Positions 1 through 6,047 of a DNA stretch of 8,543 bases are shown here, piece after piece. The stretch covers positions 1 through 8,543 of the forward strand of contig JBLHLB010000168.1 in NCBI GenBank assembly GCA_047618505.1, in the 5' to 3' direction. The position numbers were made by a program, and so were the translations under genes. The stretch's first letter is position 1. The number at the start of each line of letters is the position of its first letter. The stretch comes from JBLHLB01 sp047618505 (GTDB lineage Bacteria > Planctomycetota > UBA1135 > GCA-002686595). The notes under the pieces were generated by a model. It was given only the letters and a program-made list of their open reading frames with translations, was not told the DNA's origin and searched no databases.

Positions 1-261
1 AACCAGTACCTGCCCAAGCCCGCGCTGCCCCCGGTGGACTTCAGCACCGACATGGTTGTTGTCGTGACCCTCGGGACGCGGCCGACCGCAGGTTACGGAC
101 TGGAGATCAGCGCGCTCTCCCTGGGGGGTGAAGTTCTCGTGGTCGAATCCCTGGAGACCAAGCCCGCCCCCGGTTCTCTGCAGGCCCAGATGCTGACCAC
201 GCCCTATGTCATCCTGCGCACTGCGCGCTTCGAGGGCCCCGTGGAATTTCGTCTCAGGTAG
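1..261 (+). CDS. PrcB C-terminal-like domain protein (5'-truncated)
   Basis: Only the last 86 codons lie in the window. The frame is open from base 1 to a TAG at 259-261, so the true start is upstream. The GTG at 34 is an internal valine in the conserved stretch, not a convincing start. The visible part resembles the PrcB C-terminal domain family: a V-D-F...M-V-V-V beta strand, then the T-R-P-T-A-G-Y-G turn, a strand with E-S-L-E-T-K-P-A-P-G, and the closing T-T-P-Y-V-I-L-R segment. PrcB was named in Treponema as a stabilising subunit of a surface protease complex. Elsewhere the domain occurs in secreted or lipoprotein contexts of unknown role. No signal peptide can be judged because the N-terminus is missing. 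The end overlaps recQ by 8 bp in convergent orientation. The family call rests on pattern memory; function is not established. Confidence 0.7.
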   Translation, partial: NQYLPKPALPPVDFSTDMVVVVTLGTRPTAGYGLEISALSLGGEVLVVESLETKPAPGSLQAQMLTTPYVILRTARFEGPVEFRLR

Positions 262-2293
262 GCTCGGCGATGGCCGCAAGGAAGGCCGGCCCTAGGTCGG
301 CCGCCTTCTTCTCGCCCACGCCCTTGACGGTGAGCAGCTGGTCCGTCGTCGACGGGCGCGCGCGGGCCATGGCCGCCAGACTGCGATCGTTGAAGATCAA
401 GTAAGGCGGCACGCCGCGTTCCCGCGCTAGATCTCGGCGGAGTCCCCGCAGCTTCTCAAAGAGCGCATCGTCATCGGAGGAAAGGGGTCCCTCTGGGGTG
501 ACTGGGGCAGAGCGTTTGCGCGCCTTGGAGACCAAACGTTTTGGCAGGGCGAAGAGTTGAACATCGCTCTCACCCTTCATAACCGTGACACCGGCTTCCG
601 TCATCACGAGGGTGGGGTACTGGTCACCGACGACCCCCAGGAAACCCTGGCCCACGAGCTGGTCGATCCAGGCCCGTACCTCGATCTGCGATCGATCCTT
701 GAGAAGCGCATAGGTCGAGACCTGGTCGTGCCCCGTCTTGCGAATGCTGGCCGTATCCGCACCGCGTAGGACCGATGCGACATGGGCGCCACCGTAGCGC
801 TGCCCCACCTTGACGACACAGGACAGGATTTTCTGGGCGAGGACCACTGAGTCATCCTCGACCGTCATCTCCTTGAGGCAGACGTCACAGGCGCCACAAC
901 CTTCTACACCGTCCGCGAGATCTGTGGGACGTTCGTAGGCTTGGCCAAAGTGCTCCACCAGTTGCCGATGTCGACAGACGAACTTCGTCGTGAAGTTCAT
1001 CATCTCCGACAGCTGATCCAGGGAAGCTTCGAGCACCGCCGGGTTCGCTTCACCACCGTCTCCATAGGAGGACCCGTGCGAGGTCCCGTGGCTGCGCTCC
1101 ATCATGCTCTTCCAGCTGTGGTAGTCGGAGCCCGAGTGCAACAGCACGCATTCCGCCGGCAGGCCATCGCGGCCAGCACGCCCGGTCTCCTGCGCGTATT
1201 GCTCCATGCCCTTGGGCAGAGAGGCGTGGATCACGAAGCGCACATCCGTGCGGTCGATACCCATACCGAAGGCGACTGTGGCGACGACGACGTCGAGCTC
1301 TTCGCTCAGAAAGCTCTCCTGGGTGCGGCGGCGCTTGTCGTTGCTGAGCCCGGCATGGTAGGGCGCCGCCTTGACACCCTCCGCTAGGAGTGAACCGGCC
1401 AAACTTTCTGTGTTCTTGCGCGAGAGGCAATAGATGATCCCGGCCCGCGCTTCCCCATTCGGCCCCCGATGCCGCTTGATCACTTCCATCACCTGGGGGG
1501 TCAGGGCGGAGCGCGGCTTGACGCGGTAGGTCAAGTTCGGGCGATCGCCGGGGGCCACCAGCACGACGGGATCCGTTAGGTTGAGGGCGCGTAGAACATC
1601 GTCGCGCACGCGCTCTGTTGCCGTCGCCGTAAAAGCGTGGACCGGCACTCCAGTGCGCCGCTTGAGCTCCCCCAACATGCGGTACTCGGGCCGGAAGTCG
1701 TGGCCCCATTGGCTGATGCAGTGCGCTTCGTCGATGGCGAATGCGGTCAGGCCCAGCTCGACCAGGCGGTCCACAAAACCATCCATCATCAGGCGTTCCG
1801 GCGCACAGAAGAGCAGCTTCAGTTCACGCCGATCCAATGCCGCGTGCACCGCACGCCGATCGGAGACCTCCTGGGCGCTGGTCAACATTCCAGCCGACAC
1901 GCCGTTTTGCACCAGGCCATCGACCTGGTCCTTCATCAATGCGATCAGTGGACTAACGACGACGGTGAGCCCCGGACGTACCAGTGCCGGAGCCTGGAAG
2001 CAGAGCGACTTACCGCCACCGGTGGGCAAGACCAGGAGCAGATCGCGGTTCCCAAGGATCGCGCGCATGGCTCGATCTTGGAAAGGTCGTAGCTCTTCGA
2101 TACCCCAGGTGCGACGCACCACTTCCTCGAGGGCCTCGAAGGTGGAAGCCAGATCCCCTGGCACCAGGGGGTCGACAACTGCCGGAGCCTGGGCAGACGG
2201 AGAGGTCGACAGCGGGGCCGACGCTACAGTTTCGTGCACGCGGGCATCGCCCAGCTCTTCGTCGTCGGCCCAGGGAAACTCTTCGATGTTCAT
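254..2293 (-). CDS. recQ: ATP-dependent DNA helicase RecQ
   Basis: A 3'-5' superfamily 2 DNA helicase that unwinds forks, gapped duplexes and recombination intermediates, acting with RecJ/SSB in the RecF pathway and in suppressing illegitimate recombination. The 679-residue protein shows all family landmarks: Walker A P-T-G-G-G-K-S (90-96), motif Ia S-P-L-I-A-L-M-K-D-Q (about 114-123), the DEAH box (188-191) running into the aromatic-rich loop C-I-S-Q-W-G-H-D-F-R-P-E-Y, motif III F-T-A-T-A-T (221-226), motif V A-F-G-M-G-I-D (341-347) and motif VI Q-E-T-G-R-A-G-R-D-G (368-377). The RQC zinc site is C440, C466, C469 and C472, followed by a winged-helix region (about 485-555). An HRDC domain (about 608-676) closes the protein. 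A roughly 50-residue Ala/Ser/Pro-rich extension precedes the helicase core, and a short Ser/Gly/His-rich insertion lies at about 401-414. The ATG at 2291-2293 is the only start candidate before an upstream in-frame stop. Confidence 0.97.
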   Translation of the reverse strand: MNIEEFPWADDEELGDARVHETVASAPLSTSPSAQAPAVVDPLVPGDLASTFEALEEVVRRTWGIEELRPFQDRAMRAILGNRDLLLVLPTGGGKSLCFQAPALVRPGLTVVVSPLIALMKDQVDGLVQNGVSAGMLTSAQEVSDRRAVHAALDRRELKLLFCAPERLMMDGFVDRLVELGLTAFAIDEAHCISQWGHDFRPEYRMLGELKRRTGVPVHAFTATATERVRDDVLRALNLTDPVVLVAPGDRPNLTYRVKPRSALTPQVMEVIKRHRGPNGEARAGIIYCLSRKNTESLAGSLLAEGVKAAPYHAGLSNDKRRRTQESFLSEELDVVVATVAFGMGIDRTDVRFVIHASLPKGMEQYAQETGRAGRDGLPAECVLLHSGSDYHSWKSMMERSHGTSHGSSYGDGGEANPAVLEASLDQLSEMMNFTTKFVCRHRQLVEHFGQAYERPTDLADGVEGCGACDVCLKEMTVEDDSVVLAQKILSCVVKVGQRYGGAHVASVLRGADTASIRKTGHDQVSTYALLKDRSQIEVRAWIDQLVGQGFLGVVGDQYPTLVMTEAGVTVMKGESDVQLFALPKRLVSKARKRSAPVTPEGPLSSDDDALFEKLRGLRRDLARERGVPPYLIFNDRSLAAMARARPSTTDQLLTVKGVGEKKAADLGPAFLAAIAEPT

Positions 2294-2300
2294 CGTGGTG

Positions 2301-2319
2301 GGGGAGGGCGAGCCTCCCC
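2301..2319 (-). promoter_or_regulatory. hairpin in the recQ leader, containing the only SD-like sequence
   Basis: A perfect 7-bp inverted repeat, GGGGAGG (2301-2307) and CCTCCCC (2313-2319), with a 5-nt loop, starts 7 nt upstream of the recQ ATG. On the recQ transcript the 5' arm reads GGGGAGG, the best Shine-Dalgarno-like sequence near this start. It lies about 19 nt from the ATG, which is too far for normal use. The structure could hold the ribosome site closed or place it nearer the start by folding. This is read from sequence only. Confidence 0.4.
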
Positions 2320-2378
2320 GGGGAGACTGATTTCATCGCCTGGGGGTGTCGCGTCAAGTGCGGACTTTCCTCCTCGAT

Positions 2379-2405
2379 CCCCGGCAGCCCCTCGGGGTGC
2401 TGGGG
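2379..2405. other. GC-rich imperfect inverted repeat between the SGNH gene and recQ
   Basis: A 12-step stem with a 3-nt loop, one G-T wobble and one G-G mismatch: C4-GGCA-G-C3 against G3-G-TGCT-G4. It sits about 85 bp upstream of the recQ start. No T-run follows on either strand, so it is not a standard intrinsic terminator. It may be part of the recQ leader, or a chance product of GC-rich DNA. Confidence 0.3.
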
Positions 2406-2510
2406 TGGCGCCTCTTGATGCCGCGAATCGTACGGCTGCGCTGCCGGATTTACCCCAACCAAGAGGGACAGTGGGTGGAATCTAGCGCCCAGCCAGGGCG
2501 GTCGTAGGAT

Positions 2511-2543
2511 GCGATCGAGGACCGCTGCTTTCCCTCCGATCGC
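2511..2543 (-). terminator. stem-loop at the 3' end of the SGNH hydrolase gene
   Basis: GCGATCGAGG (2511-2520) pairs with CCTC-C-GATCGC (2533-2543), giving ten pairs with one bulged C and a 12-nt loop. On the minus-strand transcript the stem begins at the last base of the hydrolase TAG stop. A second weak stem, CGCCC/GGCGC-type pairing CGCCC with GGGCG (2486-2500), follows about 10 nt further on. No uridine tract follows, so this may be an RNA 3'-end stabiliser or Rho-aided terminator instead of a classical intrinsic one. Confidence 0.4.
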
Positions 2544-3547
2544 TAATCTGCCGTCAGGCCCATGGCAGCCAGGGCCCGGGCGCAGCGCAGACCGAAGATA
2601 CTGGAGGGATGCTCCGGGTCGCGCGGTCGCTCACGTACGACCTCCCCTGCCGTCAGGGCTTCCTCCAGGGGGCGGAGGAGGTCAAAAGTCTCGATTGCGT
2701 GGCGCTCGAGTATCGCCAGAGCTTCCCGGCGAGCGACCTCTGCGCGCTCTGGCCATTCGCCCGTCGGTGAGAGCCAGGGCAACAGCAGAACCGAGAAGCG
2801 AGCGCCCCCCGCCTCGACCCGGTCCCGCAGGGCGACGAGGGATTCCTCGGCTTCCTGAACCAGGTCGGGCTGGGGAACGAGCGAATTCTCAGCCCCCGGC
2901 GTGAGCTTTCTGGACAGCCAGAGCCGATAGAGGTGAGAGCGTTCAAACAACCAGCGATTCGTCTTGGCGCTGGAAAGTTCGGTTTGGTGAACCACCAAGC
3001 GATCGCCGTCAAGGAACGCGACGGGGGTGGCCGTGAAGTCATTCAAGTGAAACGTGAACAACACATGATCCGCATCGAGACCGGTCAGGAAACGACTGTG
3101 GTAGAGATCTGTTTGGTGTAGGGCGTAGCCCTCTACACCTGCATTCCAATACTCGATCCCGGCCTCGCCCCAGACCTGCTTCAGACCAGTCACGATGGCA
3201 GCGCGCTTCGTTACGGAATCGCCCACAAAGAGTAGGCGCGTCGTGCCCTCTTCTTTCACCAGGGGATAATCGTTCGGCGCGCACATGTGGGCTTCCACAA
3301 ATGGTCCGTTTGGGTCTGGCGTGAAACCGAGCTCGCTGTCGATTTCGAAGAGTCCCTGGGCGGGGTGCAGCGGACTCTCGTTTGCCCCGGCGGTATGCAC
3401 CGTGCTGATCCGTTCAAGAGCCTGGGGGTCGCGCTTCCTGACGATGATTTCGGCGGCGCCCAGGGCGAGGGCGAGACCGATCAAAACTGCCCCCAGCCGA
3501 ACGCAGACTTGCCGTAGGGGTTTCGCTTTGGTGAGAGAAGCGGACAT
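2543..3547 (-). CDS. membrane-anchored SGNH/GDSL-type hydrolase
   Basis: The 334-residue protein starts with a basic stretch and one hydrophobic segment (about 14-36, V-R-L-G-A-V-L-I-G-L...), so it is probably an N-terminally anchored protein with its enzyme domain outside the cytoplasm. The SGNH hydrolase blocks follow in order. Block I is L-L-F-V-G-D-S with Ser111 as likely nucleophile. Block II is around N-A-G-V-E-G (135-140). Block III is H-L-N-D with Asn169, where the usual Gly is His. Block V is D310-P-E-H313, the catalytic Asp/His pair. The family covers esterases, lipases and carbohydrate or peptidoglycan O-acetyl esterases and transferases; the substrate cannot be read here. The gene diverges from the sulfatase-like gene and is followed by a stem-loop. 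There is no clear Shine-Dalgarno before the ATG at 3545-3547. The family is fairly certain and the substrate unknown. Confidence 0.82.
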   Translation of the reverse strand: MSASLTKAKPLRQVCVRLGAVLIGLALALGAAEIIVRKRDPQALERISTVHTAGANESPLHPAQGLFEIDSELGFTPDPNGPFVEAHMCAPNDYPLVKEEGTTRLLFVGDSVTKRAAIVTGLKQVWGEAGIEYWNAGVEGYALHQTDLYHSRFLTGLDADHVLFTFHLNDFTATPVAFLDGDRLVVHQTELSSAKTNRWLFERSHLYRLWLSRKLTPGAENSLVPQPDLVQEAEESLVALRDRVEAGGARFSVLLLPWLSPTGEWPERAEVARREALAILERHAIETFDLLRPLEEALTAGEVVRERPRDPEHPSSIFGLRCARALAAMGLTAD

Positions 3548-3742
3548 GGAGTCAATAGGTAGCCGAAGGCCGTCGATGAGTGTAGGGCATGCGGGCCCGC
3601 GGTGCTCTCGGCTCCCGTTATCCGCTCCAAGCGACCGTCCTGGCGTGAGAATTCCATTCGGTGCCCACGGGGCCGGAATCTGAAACGTAGGATCTTCCCG
3701 AAGCCTCCGGTCCCCTTTCCCCTGTAACTGCTTTCACTCTTG
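3548..3742. promoter_or_regulatory. divergent intergenic region, SGNH hydrolase / sulfatase-like gene
   Basis: This 195-bp stretch between two divergent starts must hold the upstream signals of both genes unless either is transcribed from further away. I see no good -35/-10 pair and no Shine-Dalgarno near either start. The one distinct element is a 10-bp perfect palindrome, GCGGGCCCGC, at 3591-3600, about 44 bp from the hydrolase start. It could be an operator, but a palindrome of G and C of this size is also expected by chance in such DNA. Confidence 0.3.
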
Positions 3743-5281
3743 ATGTCCTTCGCCCCCGATTGCCGAATACCCGAATTCCTGCTCACCTGCGCTTCGTTAA
3801 TGGGGTTCCTCGGGAGCTGTGGTGGCGATGGTGAGTCGGTGAATCCAGAGGCGCAGGGGGGCAGTCGCGATGTGCAAGATGCGTCGGCAGCGGCGTTGGA
3901 CTTTGAGTTGGACTTGGCTGCTGCGCCGAACGTCATCTTGATTTCGATCGACACCTTGCGGTCGGATCACCTGGGGACCTATGGGCATGTCAACGACACG
4001 AGCCCGCGCATGGATGCCCTGGGTGCTGAGGGGGCTGTGTTTGAGGAATGCGCGAGCTCGACCTCCTGGACCCTACCGGCGCACGCGGCGATGTTGACGG
4101 GCCTGTCGGACCTGGTCCACGGCTGTACGGATACCAACCGGACGCTGGCGGCGAGTCGCGTCACACTCGCGGAGCGCCTGGGTGCGGTCGGCTACGAGAC
4201 CGGTGGCTTTTGGTCAGGGCCGTATCTGCATCCGACTTTCGGACTTGGGCAGGGTTTCGATACCTGGGTGGACTGCACCTCCTACGCAGCCATCAACAAC
4301 GAGCTGGCGGAGAACCAGGGAACCATCGAAGGTGAGGAAGTTTGGAACCGCGCCAATCACGACATCACGAATCCGAGCGTCCTAAAGGGAGCGACGTCGT
4401 GGCTGCAAGAAAACGGTGATGAGCGCTTCTTCCTCTTCCTGCACCTTTGGGATTGCCACTTCGATTTCATTCCCCCGGCGCCCTACGACACGATGTTCGA
4501 TCCCGACTATACGGGGACGATGACCGGTCGGAATTTCTTCACGAACCCGGATGTGAACGCGGGCATGGATCCGCGCGACCTAGAGCACCTGAAGGCGCTC
4601 TATGACGGGGAAATTCGCTGGACGGATGATCACATCGGGCAGCTGCTTGACGCGCTGGAGAAACAGGGGTTGGCTGAGAACACTCTGGTCGTTCTGACCT
4701 CAGACCACGGTACGGCCTTTTTTGAGCATGGTCAGCGAGCTCACCGTAACGGGCTCTATGACGAGTTGATTCACGTGCCGTTGATCATGCGGTTCCCGGA
4801 GGCGATCCCCGCCGGGACGCGTTCTAATACCCAGGTACGCTTGATCGACGTGGTGCCGACGATTCTCGACCTTGTGGGCCTGCCGCATCCGGCCGATGTG
4901 ATGGGGCGCAGCTTGCGTCCTGCCTTCGGCGGCGAACTAGAAGAAAGTGTTGAGCCCGCGGTGAGTGAGCTCTACACCCTCGGGATGGAGCAGCGCAGTT
5001 ACCGCCGGCGAGATCACAAGCTGATCATGGATTGGGCTAACCCAGCCGACGTACGCAGCTTCGTCGTGGATCTGTCGAACGACCCGGGGGAGCAGAGTCC
5101 CCTTACGAGTGCAAGTTTGCCCGTTTCCCAGGCGGCCTTGGCGGATCGAAAGGTCGGTTTCGATTGGCTCACATCCTGGCAAACGGCGCTTCCTGCGGAT
5201 CGTTCCACCTCCGAGATTCCCGAGGACATCCTGCGTCAGTTGCAGGGGTTCGGGTACGTGGGTAGTTCCGAGGACGAGTAG
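3743..5281 (+). CDS. sulfatase-superfamily lipoprotein with a Thr nucleophile site
   Basis: A 512-residue alkaline-phosphatase-superfamily protein of the Pfam sulfatase type. The fold is shown by N-V-I-L-I-S-I-D70-T-L-R-S-D, H234-L-W-D-C-H239, S-D321-H322-G, and H334...L-Y-D-E-L-I-H-V-P-L-I; the C-terminus carries the common L-x-G-F-G-Y-V-G motif (500-507). At the nucleophile position it has T110-L-P-A-H114 before A-A-M-L-T-G, where true sulfatases have C/S-x-P-x-R. It therefore cannot form formylglycine there, and the second Asp of the usual D-D pair is Thr. Thr-nucleophile relatives include phosphoethanolamine and phosphoglycerol transferases and NPP-type phosphodiesterases, so the bond cleaved may be phosphate or sulfate. 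The N-terminus has a hydrophobic stretch and an L-G-S-C26 lipobox, indicating a lipoprotein. The ATG at 3743 was preferred over an adjacent in-frame TTG at 3740; a start at Met20 would lose the signal peptide. There is no clear Shine-Dalgarno. Confidence 0.88.
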   Translation: MSFAPDCRIPEFLLTCASLMGFLGSCGGDGESVNPEAQGGSRDVQDASAAALDFELDLAAAPNVILISIDTLRSDHLGTYGHVNDTSPRMDALGAEGAVFEECASSTSWTLPAHAAMLTGLSDLVHGCTDTNRTLAASRVTLAERLGAVGYETGGFWSGPYLHPTFGLGQGFDTWVDCTSYAAINNELAENQGTIEGEEVWNRANHDITNPSVLKGATSWLQENGDERFFLFLHLWDCHFDFIPPAPYDTMFDPDYTGTMTGRNFFTNPDVNAGMDPRDLEHLKALYDGEIRWTDDHIGQLLDALEKQGLAENTLVVLTSDHGTAFFEHGQRAHRNGLYDELIHVPLIMRFPEAIPAGTRSNTQVRLIDVVPTILDLVGLPHPADVMGRSLRPAFGGELEESVEPAVSELYTLGMEQRSYRRRDHKLIMDWANPADVRSFVVDLSNDPGEQSPLTSASLPVSQAALADRKVGFDWLTSWQTALPADRSTSEIPEDILRQLQGFGYVGSSEDE

Positions 5282-5283
5282 AG

Positions 5284-5297
5284 CAACGGCGGCGTTG
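5284..5297 (+). terminator. short stem-loop just after the sulfatase-like gene
   Basis: CAACG-GCGG-CGTTG forms a 5-bp stem with a 4-nt loop two bases after the TAG stop, extendable by one G-T pair. There is no T-run afterwards. It is a weak terminator candidate and may only be a 3'-end structure. Confidence 0.25.
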
Positions 5298-5391
5298 TCG
5301 GGCGAGATGTTGGGGATTCTGGATCTGGAGTGACACCCTGGCGGCGCCGTTCGGTCCTTGGGGTGAGGTGCCGGAGCCGTTCCACGGGGGC

Positions 5392-5468
5392 GGTGCGGCC
5401 GGTTGCCGACCCTGATTCCCGTGCTCGACGCCGCACCCGGCGGAGCACCCAGCTCCATAAGGAGGAGC
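5392..5468 (+). promoter_or_regulatory. structured leader of the DUF669-like gene with competing pairings
   Basis: Two stems share bases. GGTGCGGC (5392-5399) is perfectly complementary to GCCGCACC (5430-5437). Alternatively, GTGCTC (5421-5426) plus CGCCG (5429-5433) pair with CGGCG (5438-5442) plus GAGCAC (5443-5448), an 11-bp hairpin with a 2-nt bulge and a CACC loop. The second hairpin uses most of 5430-5437, so the two folds exclude each other. Downstream, GCTCC (5452-5456) can pair with GGAGC (5464-5468), covering half of the Shine-Dalgarno. No known riboswitch class is recognised. Confidence 0.35.
5459..5467 (+). promoter_or_regulatory. strong Shine-Dalgarno of the DUF669-like gene
   Basis: AAGGAGGAG lies 9-11 nt before the ATG at 5477 and is the best ribosome binding site in the window. 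It fixes the start at 5477 even though the frame stays open further upstream. Confidence 0.75.
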
Positions 5469-5476
5469 GGCCCATC

Positions 5477-5881
5477 ATGCGGATCGACTTCACAAACGTG
5501 GAGGACACCCAGTCCTTCGTTTCCGTCCCCGAGGGGACGTACCTTTGCCGCATCACCGATGTCCGTGAGGGACTCTCCCGCGACGGATCAAATCGCTGGG
5601 CCTTCCGATTAGTGGTGGCCGAGGGGGAGCACGCTGGGCGCACGGCCGCCTGGGACGGATTGACCTTCAGCGAGCGGGGTCTGCCCCGGGCCCAGGCTGT
5701 CCTGCACCGCTTGGGCTTTGATGTGCGGGGTGAGATCGACCTCGGCGCCCAGGAACTCGACGGCCTCTACGTGCGTGCTTCGGTTATCCCCGAAGAGCGC
5801 GAGGATCCCGTGACAGGCAAGCGCGTCGAACGCATGCGCGTGCCCTACATGGGCTACGAGACGGCGGAACCGGTTGGCTAA
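5477..5881 (+). CDS. DUF669-like protein (phage ssDNA-binding-type domain)
   Basis: A soluble 134-residue protein without a signal peptide or membrane segment. The order of motifs fits DUF669: an N-terminal F-T-N-V-E, the turn V-P-E-G-T-Y-L-C-R-I-T-D-V (17-29), W-A-F-R-L-V-V-A-E-G-E-H-A-G-R (41-55), an aromatic D-G-L-T-F-S-E-R-G-L (60-69), a helix ending in H-R-L-G-F (77-81), and final strands with E-E-R-E-D-P-V-T-G-K-R (106-116). DUF669 proteins are typical of phage recombination or replication modules, where they are thought to bind ssDNA. The fold is probably a small beta-barrel. Here the gene stands alone with no phage neighbours. It starts at 5477, set by a strong Shine-Dalgarno after a structured leader, and its last codons lie within a tandem repeat. 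Family membership is moderately supported; the role is unknown. Confidence 0.72.
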   Translation: MRIDFTNVEDTQSFVSVPEGTYLCRITDVREGLSRDGSNRWAFRLVVAEGEHAGRTAAWDGLTFSERGLPRAQAVLHRLGFDVRGEIDLGAQELDGLYVRASVIPEEREDPVTGKRVERMRVPYMGYETAEPVG

Positions 5882-5933
5882 GGAGCCGGTTGGCTAAGGT
5901 GCCGGTTGGCCAAGCAGCCGGTTGGCCAAGGCG
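5870..5933 (+). repeat. 4 x 16-bp tandem repeat starting across a stop codon
   Basis: Four head-to-tail 16-bp units at 5870-5885, 5886-5901, 5902-5917 and 5918-5933. The first is CCGGTTGGCTAAGGAG. The first 9 bases are identical in all four; differences lie at positions 10 and 14-15. Unit 1 encodes the final Pro-Val-Gly-stop of the DUF669-like protein. Units 1-2 have GGCTAA and units 3-4 have GGCCAA, which creates the palindrome TTGGCCAA. Sixteen is not a multiple of three, so extra copies shift frame. Confidence 0.9.
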
Positions 5934-5947
5934 CGCCCCAAAGCGCG
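5932..5947 (+). terminator. GC stem-loop after the tandem repeat
   Basis: CGCGC (5932-5936) and GCGCG (5943-5947) pair around a CCCAAA loop. It is a short stem with no T-run and a weak candidate for ending the DUF669-like transcript. The rest of the gap up to 6047 shows only a slightly AT-richer patch near 5990-6002 and no convincing promoter. Confidence 0.25.
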
Positions 5948-6047
5948 GCTAGAAGCAATCCCGGGCAAGGGGCCGATTTGAGCTCCAGGTTCAAGTTAAT
6001 TTCCAAGGCCGACACGGAGCAGAAGGCGTAGAGGACTTTTTGCCTGT

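Noticed and set aside
1050..2462. Long open frames in and antisense to recQ, up to about 250 codons
   Set aside because: They are Arg/Pro/Ala-rich products of GC-rich coding DNA. RecQ motifs run continuously through the region in one frame, so these are shadows.
3481..3954. Minus-strand open frame of 157 codons across the divergent gap and the start of the sulfatase-like gene
   Set aside because: It overlaps the starts of two well supported genes in the opposite or shifted frame, shows no family motif, and its composition (Ser/Pro/Arg-rich) is typical of a shadow frame.
5330..5476. Upstream extension of the DUF669-like gene in the same frame
   Set aside because: The extension is Arg-rich and without motifs, and covers the structured leader. 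The strong Shine-Dalgarno at 5459-5467 and the start of family similarity at 5477 fix the shorter form.
5870..5933. The tandem 16-bp units as a CRISPR array
   Set aside because: The units are directly adjacent with no spacers, and no cas genes are present.
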